DNA of 64,000 nt from Cohnella sp. WQ 127256 (GTDB taxonomy: Bacteria > Bacillota > Bacilli > Paenibacillales > Paenibacillaceae), in assembly GCF_024519285.1 (NCBI RefSeq), contig NZ_JAMZCY010000002.1, positions 1 through 64,000 on the forward strand. Direction: 5' to 3'. How positions within the stretch are numbered: the first letter of the stretch is position 1; each line of letters begins with the position of its first letter. The position numbers and the translations under genes were made by a program. The notes under the pieces were generated by a model. The model was not told the DNA's origin. It did not search any database and saw nothing but the letters and a program-made list of their open reading frames with translations. This document shows positions 48,666-58,150 of this stretch, piece by piece.

Positions 48666-48763
48666 TTATTCACAAATCGAAAGTTGAGTGAGATAACCTA
48701 ACATAAATATGTCTTCGCTTGCTTTCAACAACAACTTCCATGAGTAACTAAGGAGAGTGGATT

Positions 48764-50263
48764 GTGAGTCGCTACGCACTTGGCATCGACATCGGCACGA
48801 CATCGGTTAAAGTCATTCTGATTTCTCGTGAGGGACGAATTGTTTACGAGACAAGCTCTGCCCATGATCTTCATTCGGAATCAATTGGTTGGGCGGAGGA
48901 AAGTACGGAGGATTGGTGGAGTAATACCTTACTTGTCATCAGGAGAATGATCAACGAAGTTCCGCAAGCCATTGAAGGTATTGAGGCGGTAGGTGTCAGT
49001 GGCATGGTGCCTGCGATTGTACTGCTCGACGAAGAAGGCAATCCATTGAGGCGATCGATTCAGCAAAATGATGCGCGTTCAGTCAAGGAGATTGAATGGC
49101 TGAGAAGTCGTCTAGACCAGGATGAGCTCTATCGATTGACTGGAGGCTTTACTAACCAGCAGCATGTTCTGCCTAGACTGCTATGGGTAAGAGCAAATGA
49201 GCCTGAAGTTTGGAACAAGACGGCGACAATCCTGGGTTCCTACGACTATATTACCTACAAGTTGACTGGGCAAACCTCTATTGAAGTAAATTGGGCTGCC
49301 GAGAGTGGTCTGTACGATATTCACCGTGGAGAATGGCTTACAGCTCAGATGCAAGGGTTCAATATTCCTCCTAAACTGTTTCCGGATGTTCACTTATCTA
49401 CAGATATCGTCGGAACCATAACGAAAGCGGTTTCATTACTAACGGGTCTTCCTGAGGGCATACCTGTCATTGCTGGAGCTGCAGATCATGTCGCGTCAAC
49501 ATTGGCGGCGGGAATCGTGGAAGAGGGAGATTTGTTAATTAAGTTCGGAGGGGCAGGAGATATCCTTTACTGCACCAATGAACTTGTTACGACTCCTGAG
49601 TTATTTTTTGACTACCATGTTGTTCCAGGTAAATACCTCTTAAACGGTTGCATGGCGGCTAGTGGCTCACTTGTGAAGTGGTACATCAAGGATTTGTTAC
49701 AAGCGACGGACGACAGTATTTACAAAGAGCTAGACGAAGCGGCGCTACAAGTCAAGCCTGGAGCTGATGGGTTAATCATTCTGCCGTACTTCCTAGGAGA
49801 GAAGACTCCTATCTTTGATCCAGAAGCTAGAGGCGTGATGTTCGGCTTAACCTTATCTCATGGTCGAGGCCATATTTTTCGGGCGATTTTGGAGGCGGTC
49901 ATTTACGGCTTCCGGCACCACGTCGAAGTGCTCGAATCTCTTGGCTATCGTCCTAATAAGGTTTATGCGACTAATGGCGGGGCAAAGAGTAAGTTTTGGT
50001 GTCAGATCGCTTCAGACGTGCTGAAATGCGACATTCGCTCGTTTCCATCCCATCCAGGCTCTGCACTCGGAGTTGCGTTCGTAGCAGGGATGACCGCAGG
50101 GCTGTTCACGGATTGGTCTGAAATTCATGATTTCCTGCAAGACTATCGGGATTTCTCGCCGATCCCTTCCAACTCGGATGTTTATGATAAATCGTATCAG
50201 GTTTATCGAGATTTGTACCGGCAGCTAAAGCCATCGTTCGAAGCGATACAACACTTATATTAA
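48764..50263 (+). CDS. FGGY-family carbohydrate kinase
   Basis: A 499-residue sugar kinase similar in layout to xylulokinase. GIDIGTTSVKVI at the N-terminus binds ATP phosphate, the catalytic Asp is in AGAADHVAS near 243, and the C-terminal FGGY signature is NGGAKSKFWCQIASDVLKCD. FGGY kinases act on pentuloses, hexuloses, glycerol and similar compounds, so the substrate is open. The GTG start follows AAGGAGAGTGG. It heads an operon with an SDR dehydrogenase, a HAD phosphatase, an ABC importer and a BtpA-like protein. Confidence 0.9.
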   Translation: MSRYALGIDIGTTSVKVILISREGRIVYETSSAHDLHSESIGWAEESTEDWWSNTLLVIRRMINEVPQAIEGIEAVGVSGMVPAIVLLDEEGNPLRRSIQQNDARSVKEIEWLRSRLDQDELYRLTGGFTNQQHVLPRLLWVRANEPEVWNKTATILGSYDYITYKLTGQTSIEVNWAAESGLYDIHRGEWLTAQMQGFNIPPKLFPDVHLSTDIVGTITKAVSLLTGLPEGIPVIAGAADHVASTLAAGIVEEGDLLIKFGGAGDILYCTNELVTTPELFFDYHVVPGKYLLNGCMAASGSLVKWYIKDLLQATDDSIYKELDEAALQVKPGADGLIILPYFLGEKTPIFDPEARGVMFGLTLSHGRGHIFRAILEAVIYGFRHHVEVLESLGYRPNKVYATNGGAKSKFWCQIASDVLKCDIRSFPSHPGSALGVAFVAGMTAGLFTDWSEIHDFLQDYRDFSPIPSNSDVYDKSYQVYRDLYRQLKPSFEAIQHLY

Positions 50264-50278
50264 GGGAGAGATGACATC

Positions 50279-51064
50279 ATGACTTACCAACCCTTGCACA
50301 ATCAAGTTGCTCTTGTAACGGGTGGCGGTGCTGGAATCGGTCAAAGTATTGCTCACAAGCTCGCATCTTTGGGAGCGACAGTCGTTGTGACGGACATGCG
50401 GGTGGAGGCTGCTGCGACTACAGTTACGCAACTGACACCGCAAAAGCCTGAACATTTAGCGAAGAAGCTTGACGTAACGAATAAAGACGAAGTTATTCAG
50501 GTATTTGGCGAAGTGGTGGAGCAATTCGGCGCTATCGATATTTTGATCAACAATGCTGGTGTTTCTACGATGAACACGATAGAGAACTTAACAGAGAAGG
50601 AGTGGGACTTTAACTTCGACGTTAATATCAAAGGTATGTTTTTCTGCACTCAAGCGGTCATTCCGCATATGCGGAAGGGTGGGAAAGGCAAGATCGTGAA
50701 TACTGCGTCTATGGCTGGTAAACGCGGGGTGCCATTGCTGGCTCACTACGCGGCTTCCAAATGGGCGGTCATAGGCTTCACGAAGAGCGCAGCGATGGAG
50801 CTGGCAGCTTTGAATATTACCGTAAACTGCGTATGTCCTGGTTATGTAAAGACCAGCATGCAGGAACGTGAGTTGGAGTGGGAAGCTGAGCTGCGGGGAA
50901 TGACGCCGGAGGAAGTGAAGGACGAGTACATTCGCAACACACCTTTAGGTAGACTTTGCACAGCGGATGATGTGGCTAAAGCGGTCGGATATCTTGCCTC
51001 CCCAGATGCTGATTTTATCAGCGGAGAGGCAATGGATGTGACTGGAGGGGCGGGATTGGGTTGA
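50279..51064 (+). CDS. SDR-family oxidoreductase
   Basis: A 261-residue classical short-chain dehydrogenase. The cofactor motif GGGAGIG is near 16-22, Asp after strand 2 in VVVTDMR favours NAD over NADP, NNAG is present, and the catalytic set is Ser in NTASM with YAASK. Relatives oxidise polyols such as sorbitol or galactitol. Between the kinase and the importer it could make the ketose that the kinase phosphorylates. The end overlaps the next gene. Confidence 0.9.
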   Translation: MTYQPLHNQVALVTGGGAGIGQSIAHKLASLGATVVVTDMRVEAAATTVTQLTPQKPEHLAKKLDVTNKDEVIQVFGEVVEQFGAIDILINNAGVSTMNTIENLTEKEWDFNFDVNIKGMFFCTQAVIPHMRKGGKGKIVNTASMAGKRGVPLLAHYAASKWAVIGFTKSAAMELAALNITVNCVCPGYVKTSMQERELEWEAELRGMTPEEVKDEYIRNTPLGRLCTADDVAKAVGYLASPDADFISGEAMDVTGGAGLG

Positions 51065-51810
51065 CGATTATCAAGGTAGGCTCGGACGAATACGACATCG
51101 ATGGCGTTGTTTTTGATAAAGATGGACTACTCTTTGAGTCGATGCACTTCTGGAAAGGGTTAGCTGAGATCCGAATCTCCCATCTGAAAAGGATTAAAGG
51201 TTTTCCGATAGAGAAATGGAGCGAGCTGTTTGGTGTCCGCATGGAGGAAGGTCGCGTTGTTGACATCAATCCCAAAGGGATCTTCGCAATCGCAGCTCCA
51301 CATGAGGAAGTCACAATCACTGCTTCGTTGATACATGAAGCTACAGGAAATGAATGGGGGCTGTGTCGTAATCTTTCGGATACTGCTTTCCGAAGCTCGG
51401 ATGAAGAATTCGATGTACGCAAGGTACTATTTCCGAAGCCCGGGTTTCCCGATATTTTCCGCAGGCTGAGGGAGGCTGGCATTCCTTATGGAATTGCGAC
51501 CTCTGACGATGCAGAGCGGACACAAATCTCAATTGACGCTTATGACCGTGCCGATGCACTTTCGTTCATCATCACGCCCGTCCATGTGAAGAAAGGGAAG
51601 CCGAGTCCGGATATGCTACATCTTGCGTCTGACATCATGGGAATTCCGACGAGTCGGCTACTCATGCTCGGAGATTCCTATGTGGATGTTCAGATGGCTC
51701 ACGAAGCCGGTAGCATTGGAATCGGAATCCCGGATGACGACGAGATGAGAGCAAAGATGGTGCCTTACGCTTCCAAAATTATCGCATCATTAGAGGAACT
51801 TGAGTTTTAG
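51061..51810 (+). CDS. HAD-superfamily hydrolase
   Basis: A 249-residue phosphatase-like protein with motif I FDKDGLL (nucleophile Asp), motif II GIATSDD, motif III lysine in KKGKPSPDM and motif IV LGDSYVDVQMA. It starts at a TTG overlapping the SDR stop, which implies coupled translation. The substrate is probably a sugar phosphate of this pathway; nothing in the sequence fixes it. Confidence 0.85.
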   Translation: MTIIKVGSDEYDIDGVVFDKDGLLFESMHFWKGLAEIRISHLKRIKGFPIEKWSELFGVRMEEGRVVDINPKGIFAIAAPHEEVTITASLIHEATGNEWGLCRNLSDTAFRSSDEEFDVRKVLFPKPGFPDIFRRLREAGIPYGIATSDDAERTQISIDAYDRADALSFIITPVHVKKGKPSPDMLHLASDIMGIPTSRLLMLGDSYVDVQMAHEAGSIGIGIPDDDEMRAKMVPYASKIIASLEELEF

Positions 51811-51828
51811 CGAGAGAGGAGCTGTTAA

Positions 51829-52656
51829 ATGACCGCAAAACGGAGCGAAAGGCTACTAGATAGCCTAACCTATATCGCGCTCACCGTATGTGCACTTATT
51901 TTTCTTCTGCCGATCTTATGGATTGTCCGTACCTCGTTTACGACCAAAGCGATCGCCTATCAGATTCCTCCGAAATGGTTCATAACGCCGACGTTAGATA
52001 ATTATCGAGATATTTTTACCGATAATCCGTTCGGAAAGTACTTTATGAACAGTATGGTCGTTTCACTGGTTTCGACGGTCATTGCTGTTTTTCTCGGGGC
52101 AATGGCGGCTTATTGGATCGCTAGACGGGTTAAGGGTGGGAACTTCCTAAGGATCGCAATTCTGGGAACACAGATGCTTCCTCCAATCGTGATGGTCATT
52201 CCGATTTTCATGATGATTAAGAAGCTGAACTTGCTTGATTCATGGGTTGCTCTGATCGCGACCTATTTATCCTTTAGTTTGCCATACATGATCTGGCTGC
52301 TGATGGGGTTCTTCGAGGCTATTCCGAAAGACTTGGACGAAGCCTGCGAAATCGATGGCTGCACCAAAATGCAGGCTTTCACAAAAGTGGTCTTACCCTT
52401 AGCGGCACCCGGAATAATGGCAGCTGGTATTCTTAGCTTCCTGATGGCATGGAACGAGTTTTTGTTCGCCTTGGTGCTTACGGGCACTGGAGCGCGTACG
52501 CTTCCTGTCGCGATTGCCAACATGGAAACCCAACAGGGTGTCATGATTGCACAATTATGCGCGGCGACAGTAATCATCATTCTTCCAGTTGTCGTTTTAT
52601 CATTGTTTATTCAGAAATACCTGGTTAACGGCATGACAATGGGCTCTGTCAAATAG
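51829..52656 (+). CDS. Carbohydrate ABC permease, MalG type
   Basis: A 275-residue CUT1 permease with six membrane segments and the EAA loop (EACEIDGCTKMQAFTKVVLP, with the family G). AGAGGAG precedes the ATG. It comes before the binding protein and the MalF-type partner, the reverse of the usual binding protein, F, G order. No ATPase gene lies in this operon. Confidence 0.93.
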   Translation: MTAKRSERLLDSLTYIALTVCALIFLLPILWIVRTSFTTKAIAYQIPPKWFITPTLDNYRDIFTDNPFGKYFMNSMVVSLVSTVIAVFLGAMAAYWIARRVKGGNFLRIAILGTQMLPPIVMVIPIFMMIKKLNLLDSWVALIATYLSFSLPYMIWLLMGFFEAIPKDLDEACEIDGCTKMQAFTKVVLPLAAPGIMAAGILSFLMAWNEFLFALVLTGTGARTLPVAIANMETQQGVMIAQLCAATVIIILPVVVLSLFIQKYLVNGMTMGSVK

Positions 52657-52671
52657 GGAGGGGATTATCAG

Positions 52672-53982
52672 ATGAGAAAACATGGATTAGTACTGATGGC
52701 AATTATTCTTACTCTTTCGCTTCTGTCCGCATGTAGTTCCGGAAACAAAAGCAATTCATCAGAAAGCTCCGCAGCGTCGGGTGGTAAAGGAAAGAAAGAA
52801 CTGAACATCTTAATGGAATCGGTGCCAGACACCGAATTCGTTAAGCAAGTGGTGGACAAATACACTGCCGAAACGGGAGTTAAGATCAACATCGAAGCCG
52901 TCAACTATGCTTCGATGCACGAGAAGCTTGTTCCGCAATTGTTGAATGCAACGAGTAGCTACGATCTCATCGTCGTAGACAATTACTGGGTTGGTGAATT
53001 TACAGACGCGGGTTGGATGGAGCCGCTTGATAGCTTCATTGAGCGTGACAGATTTGATACAAGCGTTTACTTGAAATCGTTGTTTAACATGGTTGGTCAA
53101 GTTGATGGCACTACATATATGCTTCCTTTCTACAATTATGCAATGTCTCTTATTTATCGCACGGACGTCTTCATGGATCCTGAATTGAAAAGCAAGTACC
53201 AAGCGGAATTCGGACGGGAGCTCACAATTCCAGAAACCCTTGAAGAGTACGTCAACATCAGCAAATTTATCACTAAGGAAAAAGGCTCGACCATGTATGG
53301 CTCTGTCATGATGGGTCTACGTCCGGATCCGATCAGTGTTGAATGGTTGAACTATCTGTATAGCTCCGGAGGAGAGTTCTTCAAAGAGGATGGTTCTCCG
53401 AGAATTAATGATGCAAATGCACTCAAAGCGTTAGAGCTATACATCGACAACATGAAGAATGCGGCTCCAAAAGGTGCAGCAGGTTTCGGCTTCGACGAAG
53501 CGTTTAATGTTTTTGCGCAAGGTAATGCTGCTTCCTTCGTTACTTATAACTGGATGCTAAACAAGCTTCAGGACAAAGAGGAGTCCAAAGTAGCTGGCTT
53601 GGTTAATGTAGCCGAAGTTCCGGGAGGTGCTTCACTTAACGGAGGCTGGGGATGGGCTATTCCTAAGAATGCTGAAGATAAAGAAGCTTCTTGGCAATTT
53701 TTGAAATGGGTTGAATCCTTCGAGATAGCTAAAGAACGTGCATCTCTAGGTGGGTCTCCGACACGTAAGGATGTTTTGACGGATAGTGATGTGCTAGGAC
53801 AATTCCCTCATTATGTTAATGTCCAGAAGATCATCGAGAAATCTAAAATGATTCCGATTATTCCACAAGCGCCGCAATTGATTGAGATTCTGGGACGTGA
53901 ATTGTCGGAGGCTGTATCCGGTGGGAAGTCTCCTCAGGATGCACTGGATACGATAGCGAAAGAAGTCAAAGAATTCGAGTAG
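52672..53982 (+). CDS. Extracellular solute-binding lipoprotein (CUT1)
   Basis: A 436-residue sugar-binding protein with a lipoprotein signal (lipobox LSAC near 18-21), a Ser-rich linker and the family-1 solute-binding fold (LNILMESVPDTEFVKQVVDK at the start, LNGGWGWAIPKNAEDKEASW later). It delivers an unknown sugar or oligosaccharide to the flanking permeases. GGAGGGG supports the ATG. Confidence 0.92.
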   Translation: MRKHGLVLMAIILTLSLLSACSSGNKSNSSESSAASGGKGKKELNILMESVPDTEFVKQVVDKYTAETGVKINIEAVNYASMHEKLVPQLLNATSSYDLIVVDNYWVGEFTDAGWMEPLDSFIERDRFDTSVYLKSLFNMVGQVDGTTYMLPFYNYAMSLIYRTDVFMDPELKSKYQAEFGRELTIPETLEEYVNISKFITKEKGSTMYGSVMMGLRPDPISVEWLNYLYSSGGEFFKEDGSPRINDANALKALELYIDNMKNAAPKGAAGFGFDEAFNVFAQGNAASFVTYNWMLNKLQDKEESKVAGLVNVAEVPGGASLNGGWGWAIPKNAEDKEASWQFLKWVESFEIAKERASLGGSPTRKDVLTDSDVLGQFPHYVNVQKIIEKSKMIPIIPQAPQLIEILGRELSEAVSGGKSPQDALDTIAKEVKEFE

Positions 53983-54026
53983 TCACAGGATATATCATTT
54001 CATAAAGGGGAGGTGGTGGGTGGACA

Positions 54027-54902
54027 GTGTTATCGGTAAAACGTAAGCAATTTCTGATCTTTATCGTTCCTTCCTTGCTCGTGCTCGCTGTGACGGTCCT
54101 TTATCCACTTGTCTATTCGTTCATCATGAGCTTTACTTCGTCATCTCTTAAAGTACGAGGTTTCGGCGATTTTGTCGGGCTGGATAACTATATCAAAGCG
54201 TTCAAAGATGCTTACTTTATTAAGTCGGGCTGGACTACGGGGCTTTTTACGGTAATCGTAGTTACGCTGGAATTTGTATTCGGACTGTCTGTTGCTTTAA
54301 TGCTCAATCGGATCAAACGGGGTAAAAAGCTCTTTTTTACAATCATCATTGTGCCGATGCTGATCACCCCTGTTGCCGTTGGCCTTATTTGGAGGCTGCT
54401 ACTGCACCCTGATTTGGGAATTGTGAACTATTTGCTTGGAGTAGTAGGGCTGGAGGGTCAGGCATGGCTTGGTGATGCGAAGTTGGCCATGATGACCGTT
54501 GTGCTCATCGATATTTGGCACCAAGTTCCGTTCATGATTTTGTTATTGCTTGCCGGATTGGTTTCTTTACCCGGAGAGCCCTATGAAGCAGCCACGATCG
54601 ATGGAGCTAGTCGATTGCAAACCTTCTGGAATGTAACATTGCCTTTGATGAAGGAAACCATTATCGTTGCCGTCTTGTTCCGCGTCATTACCGCCATCAA
54701 AACCTATGATCTCATCTATGTTTTGACTAAGGGGGGGCCAGGTACGACAACGGAGGTTATTAGTTATCACATCTACAAACAGGCCTATACATTCTTGAAT
54801 ACAGGATATTCTTCCGCAATGTCCTACTTACTCCTTCTCGTTATCATGCTGCTCAGCGTCGTATTCGTGAGATTGGGTAGAGGGAAAGCGCAAGCTCGTT
54901 AA
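54027..54902 (+). CDS. Carbohydrate ABC permease, MalF type
   Basis: A 291-residue CUT1 permease with six membrane segments and an EAA loop (YEAATIDGASRLQTFWNVTL). The last part has TKGGPGTTTEVISYHIYKQA, typical of MalF-like subunits. The GTG start follows AAGGGGAGGTGG. It pairs with the MalG-type permease at 51829. Confidence 0.92.
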   Translation: MLSVKRKQFLIFIVPSLLVLAVTVLYPLVYSFIMSFTSSSLKVRGFGDFVGLDNYIKAFKDAYFIKSGWTTGLFTVIVVTLEFVFGLSVALMLNRIKRGKKLFFTIIIVPMLITPVAVGLIWRLLLHPDLGIVNYLLGVVGLEGQAWLGDAKLAMMTVVLIDIWHQVPFMILLLLAGLVSLPGEPYEAATIDGASRLQTFWNVTLPLMKETIIVAVLFRVITAIKTYDLIYVLTKGGPGTTTEVISYHIYKQAYTFLNTGYSSAMSYLLLLVIMLLSVVFVRLGRGKAQAR

Positions 54903-54941
54903 ACAAACCTAGATAGAAATAACATAAAAGGAGTGATTGGA

Positions 54942-55763
54942 ATGACATGGTTAAAAGAAGTTATCGGGACGGAAAAAGCAATTATTGCGATGTGTCATCT
55001 GTTACCATTACCGGGAGATCCACATTTTGATGCTAATAAAGGTATGGAGTACGTTATCGAGATGGCGAGAAAGGATTTTCTTGCCCTTCAAGAAGGTGGC
55101 GTAGATGCGGTCATGTTCTCTAATGAATTTAGTCTTCCTTATCTGACTGACGTCAAAACAGAGACCGTAGCCGCAATGGCTCGGATTATCGGCGAACTCA
55201 TGCCTCTAATCAAAATCCCGTTTGGTGTGAACGTCCTATGGGATGCCAAAAAGTCGCTTGATCTAGCCGTAGCAACCGGAGCGAAGTTCGTTCGGGAAAT
55301 CTTCACCGGTGTATATGCCAGTGATTTCGGTCTGTGGAATACGAATGTAGGAGAGACGATCCGTCATCAGCACCGCATCGGTGCGGAAAATGTGAAACTG
55401 TTGTTTAACATTGTGCCGGAAGCAGCTAAATATGTAGCGGATCGTGAAATTGAAAGCATCGTAAAGTCGACCGTGTTTAACAACCGACCAGATGCACTCT
55501 GCGTATCGGGATTGACGGCTGGTGCGGAAACCGATGATCAAATTTTACAGCGTGTTAAGAATACTGCGAACGGAACGGTCGTACTCGCGAATACGGGTAT
55601 CCGAATGGAGAACGTGGAACGGCAGCTTGCAGTAGCTGACGGCGCGGTCGTTGGAACAACTTTTAAGTACGATGGTATATTTGAGAATCACGTCGACATC
55701 GAGCGTGTTAAACAGCTGATGGATAAGGTGAAGGCGTTCCGCGAAGCTGCGGTCGCTGTATAA
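54942..55763 (+). CDS. BtpA/SgcQ-family protein
   Basis: A 273-residue TIM-barrel-like protein of the BtpA family. Typical segments are IAMCHLLPLPGDP at the N-terminus, GGVDAVMFSNEF, PFGVNVLWD and the C-terminal GTTFKYDGIFENHVD. BtpA was first tied to photosystem I in cyanobacteria; SgcQ of E. coli belongs to a carbohydrate locus. Enzymatic activity is not settled. Here it ends a sugar operon, which supports a catabolic role. AAAAGGAG supports the ATG at 54942. Confidence 0.85.
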   Translation: MTWLKEVIGTEKAIIAMCHLLPLPGDPHFDANKGMEYVIEMARKDFLALQEGGVDAVMFSNEFSLPYLTDVKTETVAAMARIIGELMPLIKIPFGVNVLWDAKKSLDLAVATGAKFVREIFTGVYASDFGLWNTNVGETIRHQHRIGAENVKLLFNIVPEAAKYVADREIESIVKSTVFNNRPDALCVSGLTAGAETDDQILQRVKNTANGTVVLANTGIRMENVERQLAVADGAVVGTTFKYDGIFENHVDIERVKQLMDKVKAFREAAVAV

Positions 55764-55795
55764 TTGGTCATGCAAAGGGATTATCAATAGTTATA

Positions 55796-55838
55796 AAAGC
55801 AACCCTGAACCGTGTACAACGGTTCAGGGTTGCTTTTA
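55796..55838 (+). terminator. Strong bidirectional terminator
   Basis: AAAAGCAACCCTGAACCG and its exact complement CGGTTCAGGGTTGCTTTT flank a seven-base loop. It separates the BtpA operon from the convergent LCP gene and can serve both. Confidence 0.93.
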
Positions 55839-55907
55839 TATGTGGAGATGCTATGAATGTGAGGGCTGTTATTGATCAATCACGTTCAGTGGAACTGGTG
55901 CCAATAG

Positions 55908-56951
55908 TTAGCTAGCAAGCTGCTCCTGCACATAGCTTTTTATTTTTTCAGGTTCGATTACGAGAACATCCATTCCATTAATGATTTCGTTCTTGAAGGC
56001 GCCCGAAGGTGGGATTTGAATCCCTGCTAGACTACTCGTATCGAGCTTCATGCCTAGCCGTGCTAGCTTAATAAGATCACTTGGTGGAATACTTGTCTCG
56101 ATGTATGGAGCAATTCCGTTGAGTAGCTGTGGCAGCTTCAATAAAGAGGTTGTCTGCTGCAGCTTGTCGGCGATGGCCGTTAGAAATTTTCTTTGTCGGT
56201 CTGATCTTGCAAAGTCGGACATTGCATCACTTCGATAACGGACATACTGCAACGAGGTTAAGCCGTCAAGATGCTGCATTCCTTTTTCCAGCTTAATGTT
56301 ATATCTAGGGTCATCCCTGTTGTCCGTTCGCTTCATATTCTTGTCGACCTCAAAATCAATACCGCCAAGCTCGTCAATTAAGGAGATGAAGCCTTCGAAA
56401 TCTGTGTAGACATAATAGTGGATAGGTAGATCAAGGAGGTTGTGGACCGTATCCATTGCAAGGAGGGGCCCGCCCACCGTAATGGCCGCGTTAAGTCGAT
56501 TTGAGCCGTGCTGTGGAATCTTAACGTATGTGTCCCTCAAGAGGGAGAATAAATGCGTACTCTTAGTGACCGGATCGATAGAGACGAGCATCATGGTATC
56601 TGATCGTGGCTTGGCATTGCTCTTTACTCCACGGGAATCCCCGCCTAACAATAAAATGTTAATGCGCTCGTCTCCGGACCATTCAGGTGGCTCAATAATG
56701 GCGAGCGGAGTTGGGATTGTTCCGTCGGTCGCGGTGACTGGAGAGGGTTGATTGTGTATTGGATTGACATAGATCTTATCCGCGAAGGAATAAATAGAAT
56801 AAATATAATAAGCCGCTATGGAAGCGATAAGGATAACGACGCCTAATATCGAATAAAGCCATATTTTTCGTTTGGTACGCTTATTCAATGATCTCTTCGG
56901 TGGCAAAGCGGGGTGCTCCGGATGCTCGGATAGCGTAGATTGTTCTTCCAT
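55908..56951 (-). CDS. LytR-CpsA-Psr (LCP) family ligase
   Basis: A 347-residue membrane-anchored protein: short cytoplasmic N-terminus, one TM at about 30-51, then an extracellular LCP domain. Visible motifs are LLLGGDSR, RSDTMMLVSID, SLLRDTYVKIP and RYRSDAMSDFARSDRQRKFL, containing the Arg and Asp residues that bind the polyprenyl pyrophosphate. LCP enzymes attach teichoic acids or other glycopolymers to peptidoglycan, which links it functionally to the TagO-like enzyme at 925. The ATG at 56951 follows GGAAAGGA at 11 bases; a TTG at 56987 is also open. Confidence 0.9.
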   Translation of the reverse strand: MEEQSTLSEHPEHPALPPKRSLNKRTKRKIWLYSILGVVILIASIAAYYIYSIYSFADKIYVNPIHNQPSPVTATDGTIPTPLAIIEPPEWSGDERINILLLGGDSRGVKSNAKPRSDTMMLVSIDPVTKSTHLFSLLRDTYVKIPQHGSNRLNAAITVGGPLLAMDTVHNLLDLPIHYYVYTDFEGFISLIDELGGIDFEVDKNMKRTDNRDDPRYNIKLEKGMQHLDGLTSLQYVRYRSDAMSDFARSDRQRKFLTAIADKLQQTTSLLKLPQLLNGIAPYIETSIPPSDLIKLARLGMKLDTSSLAGIQIPPSGAFKNEIINGMDVLVIEPEKIKSYVQEQLAS

Positions 56952-57231
56952 GTATCTTTCAATCCTTTCCGAATGAGTGTCATCCAATAATACGACTCAA
57001 GTGTGTGGAAAGTTGTTCCATTTCGTAAAAAAATGTTATGTGATTGTAAAGAGAATCTTTCTTCTAAATCAAAGGGGATACGAGTAATCTCCAAAATGCC
57101 ATACAAAGAGGACAAAAAACCTTATCGTGAAAATGCTTTCTTAAGACTATAATGGATAACAGAAGACGAAAGCTTGAACAAACCCGAGCAACGGGCGACT
57201 AGGATTAATTCATAGGAATGGTGGGGTTGAG

Positions 57232-57996
57232 ATGAGTAAACCGCAAGTAGGCATTCAGTTATATTCCGTTCGTGATCGCAGTGAGAAGGATTTTCTGGCT
57301 ACAATTAAGGAGATTGGTGAAATCGGTTACCGTAACGTGGAGTTGGCAGGTTACTATGGTCACTCCGCTCAGGAAGTTCGTCAAGCTTTGTCCGATGCGG
57401 GCTTGAACGCTCCTTCCGCGCATGTGGGATTAGCCGTTGGCAATGAAGCGATATGGGACGATCTGAAGACTAAGGTTGAGTATAGCTTGGAGCTTGGAGT
57501 GAAGCGGTTTATTGTTCCCTATTATCCACTTGGAGACAATCCGACATTAGATGCTGTGAACCAAATGGCGGACAACCTTGAGCAGGCAGCTAAGATTGTT
57601 CAGGATTCCGGGCTGCAGTTCGGCTATCACAATCATGCATTCGAGTTTAAGCCAGTTGAAGGTAAGCTGATTATTGATCATATTCTGGAAAGAATCCCGG
57701 CTGAACTGTTGTTCGCAGAATTCGATCTTGGCTGGGTTAAGGTAGCAGGTCAAGATCCAGCGGAATATGTGAACAAATATGCGGGGCGTCTTCCTGTCGT
57801 TCATGCGAAGGATTTCAAAGAAGATGGAACGGATACGGAAATTGGCCGAGGCTCCGTCGATTGGGATTCTGCACTAGCAGCATGCGAATCCGCAGGTGTA
57901 GAATACGTCATCATCGAGCAAGAGCGTTATGAAGTGTCCTCACTTGAGAGCGCGAAGCTGAACTATGAGTGGTTCAAAGCACGCGGCTGGCTCTAG
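57232..57996 (+). CDS. Sugar phosphate isomerase/epimerase (xylose-isomerase-like TIM barrel)
   Basis: A 254-residue AP endonuclease 2-type TIM barrel. The metal-ligand segments are recognisable: FGYHNHAFEF, AEFDLGWVK, VVHAKDF and VIIEQERY. Relatives include IolE-, IolI- and tagatose epimerase-like enzymes, so it isomerises or dehydrates an unspecified sugar or inositol derivative. It stands alone, with TATAAT at 57148-57153 upstream and a terminator downstream. Confidence 0.87.
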   Translation: MSKPQVGIQLYSVRDRSEKDFLATIKEIGEIGYRNVELAGYYGHSAQEVRQALSDAGLNAPSAHVGLAVGNEAIWDDLKTKVEYSLELGVKRFIVPYYPLGDNPTLDAVNQMADNLEQAAKIVQDSGLQFGYHNHAFEFKPVEGKLIIDHILERIPAELLFAEFDLGWVKVAGQDPAEYVNKYAGRLPVVHAKDFKEDGTDTEIGRGSVDWDSALAACESAGVEYVIIEQERYEVSSLESAKLNYEWFKARGWL

Positions 57997-58027
57997 CCTT
58001 ATAGTTGTACATTCAGCATGGAACACT

Positions 58028-58053
58028 AAGCTCGGCTTATGCCGGGCTTTTTG
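58028..58053 (+). terminator. Terminator after the isomerase/epimerase gene
   Basis: AAGCTCGGC and GCCGGGCTT pair (one G-U) around TTAT and are followed by TTTT. Confidence 0.88.
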
Positions 58054-58150
58054 GCATTTGTGTCTGTTGAGGGTCAGCATCTTACTCCACGAGGATATCT
58101 TTGTTACTATAGAGATAATAGTACTAGTCAGTTGAGGAGGCAGAACAGCT

